A stretch of DNA of 32,210 nucleotides, from the NCBI RefSeq assembly GCF_900111345.1, contig NZ_FOGY01000015.1, positions 1-32,210 on the forward strand, given 5' to 3'. Shown piece after piece: positions 13,611-20,649 of the stretch. Positions within the stretch are counted from its first letter, which is position 1, and the number at the start of each line of letters is the position of its first letter. The position numbers and the translations under genes were made by a program. The notes beneath the pieces are model-generated. The model was not told the origin of the DNA, ran no database searches, and saw only the letters and a list, made by a program, of their open reading frames with translations. The DNA comes from Psychrobacillus sp. OK032 (GTDB taxonomy: Bacteria > Bacillota > Bacilli > Bacillales_A > Planococcaceae).

Positions 13611-13700
13611 TTAACATTTTTTCTTTTTGCATTTGCTATTATCGGCGAATATTGCGATAAAGGCACCGGATAAAACAGCCATCCATAATATGAGATCCAT
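13611..13700 (-). CDS. Possible 29-aa membrane peptide
   Basis: Minus-strand ATG preceded by GGGGATG about 8 nt upstream. The product MDLILWMAVLSGAFIAIFA is a single hydrophobic helix, followed by DNSKCKKKKC, a basic Cys-containing tail. It is followed by a good terminator (13489-13519), which supports a real transcript. Single-helix peptides with a basic tail are often toxins or membrane regulators, but nothing here decides this. Confidence 0.45.
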   Translation of the reverse strand: MDLILWMAVLSGAFIAIFADNSKCKKKKC

Positions 13701-13802
13701 TTTTTTCATCCCCAATCGTTGTTTTAATTAGTATACGTCCGATAATGATAAGGGGGTAATTCAAGATACAGTACGAACATAATGTGTAATATAAGAGAAG
13801 GC

Positions 13803-13835
13803 TTATTCAACTAACTCAGTAGGTTAGTTGAATAA
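13803..13835 (+). repeat. Repeat R17 (solo, perfect palindrome)
   Basis: TTATTCAACTAAC (13803-13815) and GTTAGTTGAATAA (13823-13835) are perfect reverse complements, 13 bp around a 7-nt loop TCAGTAG. This is the outer left arm joined straight to the outer right arm with no internal hairpin. It precedes the DUF1398 gene by 97 nt. Confidence 0.88.
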
Positions 13836-13931
13836 TGAGTATGTCCCATTTCTACAAGAATAAGATAAACCTATGAGGTTATAATTGTGGTGAAGGATAT
13901 TTAAGAATCAATTCTAATTGGAGGAATATGT

Positions 13932-14315
13932 ATGAATGACAAAATAACAGAAAGTGAGTTTCAAGCGATTATTCGCAGTAGAAGTAACGGTGAGATAAGC
14001 TTCCCACAATTCTTAGAAGAATTGTCACAAAGAGGCATAAATGAATACGAAATAGAAGTTGCTACGGGTCAAGCCACATATAAAGGAGTTCATTCGCAGT
14101 TTAAAACAGATTCCCAAGTAAACTTGGTTACTTCCGAAGAATTTAATAGAAATAAGGTTCTTGATGCAATATCTAATATTTCTCTGCCCTTTGTAGCTTT
14201 TTTAAAAGAAATTGCTGGGGCTGGAATTGTAACCTATCGTGTAGACATACCTAAGAAAAAGGTTACTTATATTGGAACCGGAGAAGAAAAAATTGAAGAA
14301 CAGCTTAAAGTTTAA
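13932..14315 (+). CDS. DUF1398 family protein
   Basis: 127 aa. The ATG follows TTGGAGGAATATGT. Two similar halves are visible: SFPQFLEELSQRGINEYEIEVATGQATYKG and LPFVAFLKEIAGAGIVTYRVDIPKKKVTYIG (each an FxxFL/FLKEIxxxGI helix then paired strands), the pattern of DUF1398 (PF07166, which includes E. coli YbcV). Cytosolic, function unknown. Upstream it has only the solo palindrome R17 as a repeat; downstream there is no repeat. Confidence 0.82.
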   Translation: MNDKITESEFQAIIRSRSNGEISFPQFLEELSQRGINEYEIEVATGQATYKGVHSQFKTDSQVNLVTSEEFNRNKVLDAISNISLPFVAFLKEIAGAGIVTYRVDIPKKKVTYIGTGEEKIEEQLKV

Positions 14316-14338
14316 AATAAAATATATTAAACAGTAGA

Positions 14339-14908
14339 GTGTTGAAGTTACTCATTAGTAAAAGCAAGATAGTAAAGGTACCTGACCAAGAATACATTAT
14401 TGTTGGAGAATCTTACGGTGGATATATAGCGAGGTGCGTTATTCAAAACCAAGTTGAACGAGTACTGGGTGCAGCATTTAAATGTCCAGTCATTATTCCT
14501 ATTAGAGAAAATAGAACGGTTGAAAAACATAAAGTATTAAAAAATGATGAAAAATTCGTTGAAAAATTATCAAAGGAATAATTAGAATTTTCAGAGGCGA
14601 CAATGTTGTATTAGATGAGAATACTTGGTTAAGATACAACGAAGAAATTTTAAGTGGTTGAATAGGATTAAGGATAAGAATGGTTATTCCTTTGAGATTG
14701 ACCAATTTGATTTTATTAAACCAAGTGTATTTCTAATAGGAAGACAAGACACTACAGTTGGTTATCAAGATGCACTTAATCTTAAAAAAAGTATCCTCGC
14801 GGTACATTTGCTGTAGTGGATAAAGCGGGTCATAATTTACAAATCGAACAACCACAACTTTTTAATACGTTAGTAAACGAATGGTTGGATCGAATGGAAG
14901 AATTTTAA
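14339..14908 (+). pseudogene. Alpha/beta hydrolase, 5' truncated and frameshifted
   Basis: Fragments in shifting frames follow the hydrolase order. First comes the nucleophile elbow in YIIVGESYGGYIARCV (Gly-x-Ser-x-Gly, 14390-14435). Then RIFRGDNVVLDENTWLRYNEEIL, then KPSVFLIGRQDTTVGYQDAL with the acid residue. Last is RGTFAVVDKAGHNLQIEQP with the catalytic His, ending WLDRMEEF at 14908. The N-terminal strands and oxyanion region before the elbow are missing, and at least three frame changes or stops are needed, so no active product is possible. The substrate of the parent enzyme is unknown. Confidence 0.85.
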
Positions 14909-14982
14909 ATAATGAACTGACAAGGAATATCAAGCTCGTAAAATATTGTATAACTAAGAGAAGAAGGAAAAATTTAAAAAAG

Positions 14983-15023
14983 AGCCTGTATCTATTATTA
15001 CATGGTAATCTAGGATACAGGCT
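14983..15023. terminator. Hairpin terminator between converging genes
   Basis: AGCCTGTATC (14983-14992) pairs perfectly with GATACAGGCT (15014-15023). T-rich sequence follows on both strands (CTTTTTT on the minus side), so it can end the LRR gene and anything from the left. Confidence 0.85.
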
Positions 15024-15111
15024 TTATATTTAGTAACTTATTTCCATTAAAAAAAATTTAAATCAAAGACCGTGGAAAATGTATGATTAAAAGGTGAGCT
15101 GAGCAAGACCT

Positions 15112-17736
15112 CTATTTTACTTGTGCCAGCACTGCCTTTGATGGTGTTTGATATTTCACATAACCCTTTATGTTAGTGATAAAGAGGTTCCCCCCTACTC
15201 CATATTGTCCGCCATACTTGCTGTCATACCGATAGACTCGATATACTTCTCCAGGGTTTAACACACGTTCGAATACCAACTTATCACCATCGCGTTTCCA
15301 AAGATTGATCTTTTTCGTTATGGTAACGAGTCCAATTTGGCCTTTTTTCAGCTGCAAACCTTTCCAATAGACAGGCTTTTGTGGTTTAATATCTTCCTTT
15401 ATAGGCATAGTAGCAACAATTCTTGCTTCCTCGCTTTTATTTTCATGTTTATCCTCAGCAATAGCAGTAAAGATATCTCCTGGACTTGGAGCAGGAATCG
15501 AGTACTTGAAAAAGCCATTTTGATCTGCGAAAGTGTCCCCAATATACCTAGACATTTTTTTGATCGATACTTTTGCATTGGCTTCTGTTTTACCACTAAT
15601 TTGCCTAGAATTACTTGTCACAGAATCTAATACCGGCATCGCTGGCGGAGTTATGTCACGTACCGTTGAACTGAGACGATCGCTCTCCCGACCTTGCTCA
15701 TTTTTCGTAATAAAGACAAGAGAATAGCCAGCTGGCAGCTTTCCAGTAAAGACCTTAAATGTCCCGTCAGCGTTCACTTTTTGGGATTGCTCCCTAAACG
15801 ATTGGTCTTGTCTTTCAGAAGTAATATGGATAGTGGTATTAGGATCTGCTATTCCTGTAATGTATTCATTTTGATCGGTGAGAGGATCTATATTTGGTAG
15901 CTGGGGTTTCTCTGTTTTATATATTGGTACGGTAATCGTATTGCTTTTTGTCCCCAGTTTTGATTGTGCCCAAACTTGTAATTCCGTTAATCCTTCTAGG
16001 CTTGGAAGAGTAAATGTTAATATTCCAGAAGGTACAACTTCTGCAATTACCTTGCCCTTACTAGATACGACCACTTTGTCTTCATCATGTGCCGATACGG
16101 TGATCTTGTTCGTTTCAAGAGTCACTTCCCCATAAATCGTGGGATTTAGCGGTTTATAATTTTTATCCCTTACAGTTAACAGTAAGGAATGGGAAAAGTA
16201 AGGGTCATTTGTACCTTTAATAGAATAGGAAATGGTTGTTGTTCCTTGTTTTTTGGCTAAAATATTACCTTTTTCCGTTAATTCAGCGACTTCTGGGTTT
16301 GAAAATGTTATCGTTAAATTTTTTGAGTTAATCTGCTCGATCCAATCCTCATCCTGAATTAAATATTTTGATAAAATTGGCCCGTCATATACAGAGCCAA
16401 TTGACATTTCCAATGGTTTAGGTGTACCTAATTGAAATTGAGGATTACCTATAAACTTTTTGGGGTTTTTTTCATCAGAGTTATCAATCAAATTGTATTT
16501 GGCAAACAAAGATTGCAATGCTGGTAGCTTGGTCATCTCACTTATAGAATGGATATAGTTCGATTCCGCATAAATTGTTTTCAAAGCAGGGAATAAGTTA
16601 GCATGTTTTCCAAGTATATTAATTTCGGTAATGTTATTTCCATCTATATCCAAATCATTTAAATGTTGATAAGGAATATCTGTTTGAACAAGAGGAGATA
16701 AATCAGAAATCTCATTTCCTCTAAGGTTTATTTTTTCAATTGACGGAAACAGATAAGACAATTTCTCTGCACCCTCAATGGCAGAAAGTTGATAATTATC
16801 GCTTAAATCTATATTTCTGAGGTGCACCATAGGTTTATTAATCGCATTGAATAAGGTACTAGTATCCTTTAAAGAATATGATATCGACAATTCCTCTAAT
16901 CTTGGCATTACGTTAAGAAAGTCATAATTCACTTCGGTCCTACTCAAATGAAGAAACTTAAGCTTTGTTAGCTTATTCAAGTCATCGCCCTGAATGACAG
17001 TAGGTTTATCATTATAATTAATGAGTGATAATGACTCTAGATTAGAAAGGGACTGTAAAAAACGAGAACTACCGTTAAATTTCAATGATAATTTTGTCAA
17101 CTGCGGTGCCTTAGTTAACTCTCTATAATCAGCAATCGTGACATCATCTATTCCCAATGATTTGAGCTGTGACATCCTTTCAATTCCAGCGAGAGAGGTA
17201 ATCTGATTACCACTTAATTGCAGTTTTTGTAGGTTTTTTACTAAGGAAATCGTAAGCAAGGGTTGACTATGGGTAGAGTTGATCGTTAATTCTTTTAAGT
17301 TCGGTAGTGTAGCTAGAGGAGAGAAATCATTTGAGAAAGTACCATCTAACTGCAAACTCTCTAAACTTTTTATTTTTGAAAGTGGTGTAAGATCTGTGAT
17401 GCTCTGCCCTCTTGCATGAGTGTTTTGAATGTTTAATTGTTTAATAGGCAGACCGGCCAGTTTCTCCATCCCTTTTAAAGTTCTGACATCTCCAGCGTAC
17501 CAATTTCCAAGGGTTAAGGAGCCATTATTTTTCTCCAAACAGTTGGATATTCGATCGATGGTGGTTTTCTTGTCATTTTGACGGTCACAAGAGTCAACAT
17601 AAGACTCTAACTTTTCTTGAAGTAGCGGATCCTCTAAGAATATAACTGTATTTCCGGCTAAATCAGAAGCATATACAGGTGACTGTGAACTCAGTAAGAA
17701 TAATGCAGAAAAAATGGATAAAATAGTATGTTTCAT
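15112..17736 (-). CDS. Secreted internalin-like LRR / Ig-like surface protein
   Basis: 874 aa, ATG with TTGGAGGAAG upstream. Signal peptide of about 24 residues (TILSIFSALFLLSSQ, cleavage after VYAS). Residues about 75-430 are leucine-rich repeats of about 22 aa (LTPLSKIKSLESLQLDG, LPNLKELTI, LRNIDLSDN, IEKINLRGNEISDLSPL), the internalin pattern. Residues about 450-525 look like a Big_2 domain (LTEKGNILAKKQGTTTISY). Residues about 530-775 hold several bacterial Ig-like modules (DPNTTIHITS, EANAKVSI, NADGTFKVF/QNGFFKYS). The last 85 residues form an SH3-like module with YGGQYGVGGNLFITNIKGYVKY. No LPxTG motif, so wall attachment, if any, would use the C-terminal domain. Likely an adhesion or binding protein; ligand unknown. 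Confidence 0.88.
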   Translation of the reverse strand: MKHTILSIFSALFLLSSQSPVYASDLAGNTVIFLEDPLLQEKLESYVDSCDRQNDKKTTIDRISNCLEKNNGSLTLGNWYAGDVRTLKGMEKLAGLPIKQLNIQNTHARGQSITDLTPLSKIKSLESLQLDGTFSNDFSPLATLPNLKELTINSTHSQPLLTISLVKNLQKLQLSGNQITSLAGIERMSQLKSLGIDDVTIADYRELTKAPQLTKLSLKFNGSSRFLQSLSNLESLSLINYNDKPTVIQGDDLNKLTKLKFLHLSRTEVNYDFLNVMPRLEELSISYSLKDTSTLFNAINKPMVHLRNIDLSDNYQLSAIEGAEKLSYLFPSIEKINLRGNEISDLSPLVQTDIPYQHLNDLDIDGNNITEINILGKHANLFPALKTIYAESNYIHSISEMTKLPALQSLFAKYNLIDNSDEKNPKKFIGNPQFQLGTPKPLEMSIGSVYDGPILSKYLIQDEDWIEQINSKNLTITFSNPEVAELTEKGNILAKKQGTTTISYSIKGTNDPYFSHSLLLTVRDKNYKPLNPTIYGEVTLETNKITVSAHDEDKVVVSSKGKVIAEVVPSGILTFTLPSLEGLTELQVWAQSKLGTKSNTITVPIYKTEKPQLPNIDPLTDQNEYITGIADPNTTIHITSERQDQSFREQSQKVNADGTFKVFTGKLPAGYSLVFITKNEQGRESDRLSSTVRDITPPAMPVLDSVTSNSRQISGKTEANAKVSIKKMSRYIGDTFADQNGFFKYSIPAPSPGDIFTAIAEDKHENKSEEARIVATMPIKEDIKPQKPVYWKGLQLKKGQIGLVTITKKINLWKRDGDKLVFERVLNPGEVYRVYRYDSKYGGQYGVGGNLFITNIKGYVKYQTPSKAVLAQVK

Positions 17737-17785
17737 GTAAATCTTCCTCCAAAGTTATATATATCTTAATTTATTATCTTAGAAA

Positions 17786-18025
17786 ATGAGGTTAATAGAT
17801 ATAGGTAAAAACTGGGTACTTAGAAGTAGAAAAGAAAATCTATATTGTGTAGTTAGTAAAGAGGAAGTTCCTTTAGAGTGGTCAAGGGTAATGGATGAGT
17901 GTTTGTTATGGGTAATTCGAGCGGATATCATAGAGTGTACTGCTTTGGAAAATTATCCAAGTACTGGATTAAGAATGAGATGTGAAACAGGTGTATTTCC
18001 CAAAGTTGTTAGGAACTTATATTGA
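17786..18025 (+). CDS. Hypothetical protein, 79 aa
   Basis: ATG start without a clear ribosome binding site (AGAAA only), in the short gap divergent from the LRR gene. The product (RLIDIGKNWVLRSRKENLY, then VSKEEVPLEWSRVMDECLLW, then IECTALENYPSTGLRMRCE) looks like a real globular protein in composition but belongs to no family I know. It may be the end of a longer gene that lost its 5' part. Confidence 0.45.
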   Translation: MRLIDIGKNWVLRSRKENLYCVVSKEEVPLEWSRVMDECLLWVIRADIIECTALENYPSTGLRMRCETGVFPKVVRNLY

Positions 18026-18071
18026 GTTTCCTATAAGAGTAGTAATTTTAATGGTGCCGGTAAATTTCCGA

Positions 18072-18101
18072 TTGTATTTATATCGTGTATTACGATATAA
18101 T
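18072..18101 (+). promoter_or_regulatory. MarR operon promoter with overlapping operator
   Basis: TTGTAT (18072-18077) and TATAAT (18096-18101) are separated by 18 nt. Between them, overlapping the -10, lies the palindrome TATCGT-N5-ACGATA (18081-18097), with a further AACGATATA half-site downstream near 18109-18117. The layout suggests autorepression by the MarR protein. Confidence 0.7.
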
Positions 18102-18134
18102 CAATTATAACGATATATATTGGAGGTATATTAT

Positions 18135-18533
18135 ATGATTGATGAAATTAATGGATACTTTACTGATATTTATTTTGAACTTCATCCTGTGCACCAAGAA
18201 GCCATTTCCCACCAAAGTGTCCGCATATTACAAATGGTACATAAAAAGCAATTGGTAATGATTAGAGATATTGCAGAGCATTTATCTATATCACATAATA
18301 CTGCGTCGGAACACGTGAAAAAGCTAGTAAGTAATGGATGGGTCTATAAAGAAAGATACGAAAAAGATCAACGTATGGTTTATTTGCATCTAACAGAACT
18401 CGGTTTAAAGATATTAAAAAAGAATACAGAATTAGATGAAGAAAAATTACAAGCAGCACTTGGCAAGTTGTCAGATAAAGAAAAAATACAGGTTGTTACG
18501 GCCTTTCAATTACTAAGTGAGGTATCAAAATAA
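18135..18533 (+). CDS. MarR-family transcriptional regulator
   Basis: 132 aa from the ATG at 18135, 8 nt after TTGGAGG; the frame extends upstream to that TTG but the binding site decides the start. Winged-helix MarR fold: VRILQMVHKKQLVMIRDIAEHL, recognition helix ISHNTASEHVKKLVSNG, wing YKERYEKDQRMVYLHLTELG, then a dimerising C-terminal helix. Such proteins repress their own operon and release DNA on binding small ligands. The DUF3147 gene starts at the base after its stop codon, so the two form an operon and the membrane protein is the likely regulated function. Confidence 0.88.
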   Translation: MIDEINGYFTDIYFELHPVHQEAISHQSVRILQMVHKKQLVMIRDIAEHLSISHNTASEHVKKLVSNGWVYKERYEKDQRMVYLHLTELGLKILKKNTELDEEKLQAALGKLSDKEKIQVVTAFQLLSEVSK

Positions 18534-18875
18534 ATGTATTTGTTTATAAAAATTGTAAGTTCTGCTGCCATTATTGGCATGGTAACTGAATTAGCAAGGA
18601 GATTTCCATCATATGGAGGAGTCATAGCAGCTTTACCTTTAATCAGTATTCTAAGTATAATTTGGCTAACAGTACAAGGAGAATCTGCAAAAACTATCAA
18701 TCAATTTACTGTTGGAGTAATAGCAGGTCTTCCAGCAACAATAGTAATGCTGGTGATAATTTATATGGCATTAAAACATTCGGTTCATTTATCAATAGCG
18801 ATTTTATTTGGAGTTGTTGGCTGGGGAATCTTTTTAATCATTCAAAAATATATAACTGAAATATTCTTCTCTTAG
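18534..18875 (+). CDS. DUF3147 family membrane protein
   Basis: 113 aa; the ATG abuts the marR stop (TAAATG), which implies translational coupling since no separate binding site is visible beyond sequences inside marR. Four hydrophobic segments: residues about 3-18, 27-46 (GGVIAALPLISILSIIWL), 57-78 (FTVGVIAGLPATIVMLVII) and 84-106. The motif PSYGGVIAALPLIS and the overall size fit DUF3147 (PF11345). No transport function is established for the family. Its pairing with a MarR regulator suggests a stress- or compound-responsive membrane protein. Confidence 0.8.
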   Translation: MYLFIKIVSSAAIIGMVTELARRFPSYGGVIAALPLISILSIIWLTVQGESAKTINQFTVGVIAGLPATIVMLVIIYMALKHSVHLSIAILFGVVGWGIFLIIQKYITEIFFS

Positions 18876-18911
18876 AAATGTTAACATAGCGTATGAAACG
18901 AAATATTGCAC

Positions 18912-19044
18912 TTCAACAAACGGGTGCTTTAGTTAAACAAGATCATCATTTCGATGGTCTATTTTTATGTCGAAAACAAAAAGTAGAATTCGGCTATCTA
19001 GTGTGAAATGTTACACTTTAGCTAACACATCAGGTCAGTTGAAG
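18912..19044 (+). repeat. Repeat R18 (type 1, complete)
   Basis: TTCAACAAACGGGTGC to TTTAGTTAAAC left arm, hairpin GATCATCATTTCGATGGTC with T tail, spacer with TAGTGTGAAATGTTACAC, right arm TTTAGCTAACACATCAGG to TCAGTTGAAG. Confidence 0.9.
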
Positions 19045-19111
19045 AAGGAAAATAGTTATTTTACAGAGGAATAAATAAGACGGTTCAAAAATTAATAATG
19101 AGGTGTGAAAA

Positions 19112-19600
19112 ATGGTTATTATTAGAAATCTTGAAAAAAGTGAGTTTGAATTTTTGACGGATATGCTTTATGAATCTATATATATTCCTGAGAATAAACC
19201 CAATAAAGAGGATTTGATAAACTCACCTTATAATAAAAAATATCATGTAGATTGGGGAAGAAACGGCGATACAGCATTAATAGCACTAAATACCAATAAC
19301 CAAGCATTGGGAGCCGTCTGGTATAGATTGTTTGACGAATTTAATAAGGGATATGGCTTTGTAGACAGTAAAACCCCTGAATTAGGAATAGCAGTTACTA
19401 AAGAGGCAAGAGGAAATGGGGTAGGAACATTGCTGATGGAGAAAATAATTCACCAAGCAATGTATGAAGGATATAAATCAATTTCCCTAAGTGTAGACCC
19501 TAATAATAGTAATGCAGTTCATATTTATAAAAAAATGGGTTTTAAAGATTATGAAGAATCAGGAACATCTATTACAATGATATATAGAGTTTCTGAATAA
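19112..19600 (+). CDS. GNAT-family N-acetyltransferase
   Basis: 162 aa, ATG preceded by GAGGTGTG. Typical GNAT order: IIRNLEKSEFEFLTDML at the start, GDTALIALNTNNQALGAVWYR, then the core TPELGIAVTKEARGNGVGTLLM with the acetyl-CoA loop RGNGVG, and the end SLSVDPNNSNAVHIYKKMGFKDY. The segment between, PENKPNKEDLINSPY with VDWGRNGD, is a common insert in Firmicute GNATs. Substrate unknown. Bordered by R18 and R19. Confidence 0.9.
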   Translation: MVIIRNLEKSEFEFLTDMLYESIYIPENKPNKEDLINSPYNKKYHVDWGRNGDTALIALNTNNQALGAVWYRLFDEFNKGYGFVDSKTPELGIAVTKEARGNGVGTLLMEKIIHQAMYEGYKSISLSVDPNNSNAVHIYKKMGFKDYEESGTSITMIYRVSE

Positions 19601-19611
19601 TAAATGTTTTT

Positions 19612-19699
19612 ATTCAACTAACCAGAGCTTTAGTTAAAGATCATGGGTTGCTTAGGCAGCCCTTTTTTCTTATAGAACTAACGAAGCCGATTAGTTAAA
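19612..19699 (+). repeat. Repeat R19 (type 2)
   Basis: ATTCAACTAACCAGAGC to TTTAGTTAAAG left arm, hairpin GGGTTGCTTAGGCAGCCC with six T, right arm GAACTAACGAAGCCGA to TTAGTTAAAG. It begins 12 nt after the GNAT stop codon. Confidence 0.9.
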
Positions 19700-19763
19700 G
19701 GATAAATTTAGCAGTAATTGATGGTATAATTTGAGAGGAATATAAAATAGGAGGAATTGAATT

Positions 19764-20204
19764 ATGGCGAATTCAACACTTGAAATTATATCTGAGTTAA
19801 CAAATAAGAAGCAGTGGTTAGAAGCTTTTCCTATTATGAAACAATTACGAACGGATTTAACAGAAGAAACATACATAGAGTTACTTCAAGATATGAGTAA
19901 AGATGGATATAGGTTATTCGCAATGTACGTTAAAGATGAAATAGTTTCATTAGTTGGATTAGGTTGGAGGATCAACTTTTATAATAAGCGTCATATTTTT
20001 ATTTACGATTTAGTAACTGATGTGTCTCATCGTTCATTTGGTTATGGAGAGAAGATGTTAAAATACATACATGATTGGGCTAAGGAAAATGGGGCAGAGT
20101 ACGTAGCTTTAGAGTCAGGTTTACAAAGAATTGATGCACACCGATTTTATGAAGATAAATTAGAATATGACAAATGGTGTTATTCCTTTAGGAAAACATT
20201 GTAA
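19764..20204 (+). CDS. GNAT-family N-acetyltransferase
   Basis: 146 aa; ATG behind ATAGGAGGAATTGA. The N-terminal part WLEAFPIMKQLRTDLTEETY is followed by strands LFAMYVKDEIVSLVGLGW and HIFIYDLVTDVSHRSFGYGEKML, in which HRSFGYG is the acetyl-CoA binding loop, then WAKENGAEYVALESGLQRIDAHRFYEDKLEYDK. The pattern DLVTDxxHRSxGYGxxML with a DAHRFYE end is a recognisable GNAT subgroup. Acceptor unknown. Confidence 0.9.
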   Translation: MANSTLEIISELTNKKQWLEAFPIMKQLRTDLTEETYIELLQDMSKDGYRLFAMYVKDEIVSLVGLGWRINFYNKRHIFIYDLVTDVSHRSFGYGEKMLKYIHDWAKENGAEYVALESGLQRIDAHRFYEDKLEYDKWCYSFRKTL

Positions 20205-20232
20205 TTCGATTTTACTTTAATTATTATTTTTT

Positions 20233-20276
20233 CCTAACTAACGGGCGTTTTAGTAACCAAGACGGTCATTTCGATG
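20233..20276 (+). repeat. Repeat R20 (type 1, truncated)
   Basis: CTAACTAACGGGCGTTTTAG left arm and most of the hairpin (GACGGTCATTTCGATG), then the repeat stops. No right half. Confidence 0.78.
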
Positions 20277-20277
20277 T

Positions 20278-20424
20278 ATGAACCGAGGAATCACACATTT
20301 ACCAATGTTAAATATTTTAGTTTTATGTGCTTTACTTACATTTTTAGAAGTTCCTAATTTTATTCTTATACCAATGTTATATACAATTTTCTTACTTATT
20401 TATTTTGTTACATTAGAAAAGTAA
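20278..20424 (+). CDS. Possible small membrane protein, 48 aa
   Basis: The frame from ATG 20278 (or ATG 20305) encodes a mostly hydrophobic chain, NILVLCALLTFLEVPNF and IPMLYTIFLLIYFVTLEK, with two helices. No good ribosome binding site precedes either ATG. The truncated repeat R20 ends right at its start, so this may be a gene whose 5' part was lost. The following 20425-20587 shows nothing further. Confidence 0.4.
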   Translation: MNRGITHLPMLNILVLCALLTFLEVPNFILIPMLYTIFLLIYFVTLEK

Positions 20425-20587
20425 GGATAAATATAAGACTTAGCGGTTTAACTATAAATTGTCTGACTCATAACCTAAATTAATAAAGCAAAAGGTTTTA
20501 GAATACAAAGATTAGCTCTCTTTCTACCAACGGTTTACGTTTCATGAGGGCTTTTCATTTCTTCTTTTTTGATCCTTAACCTAATTT

Positions 20588-20616
20588 TTGTTATCCCCCA
20601 GTTTCAGCGGTATAAT
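20588..20616 (+). promoter_or_regulatory. Sigma-A promoter of the FUSC gene
   Basis: TTGTTA, 17-nt spacer, TATAAT, ending 33 nt before the start codon of the gene it serves. Confidence 0.8.
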
Positions 20617-20649
20617 TAGGTAATTACTAATTATAAAGAGGGAACCCAC

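Noticed and set aside
15337..16135. Several plus-strand ORFs opposite the LRR protein gene
   Set aside because: They have no binding sites or family similarity; shadows of the large minus-strand gene.
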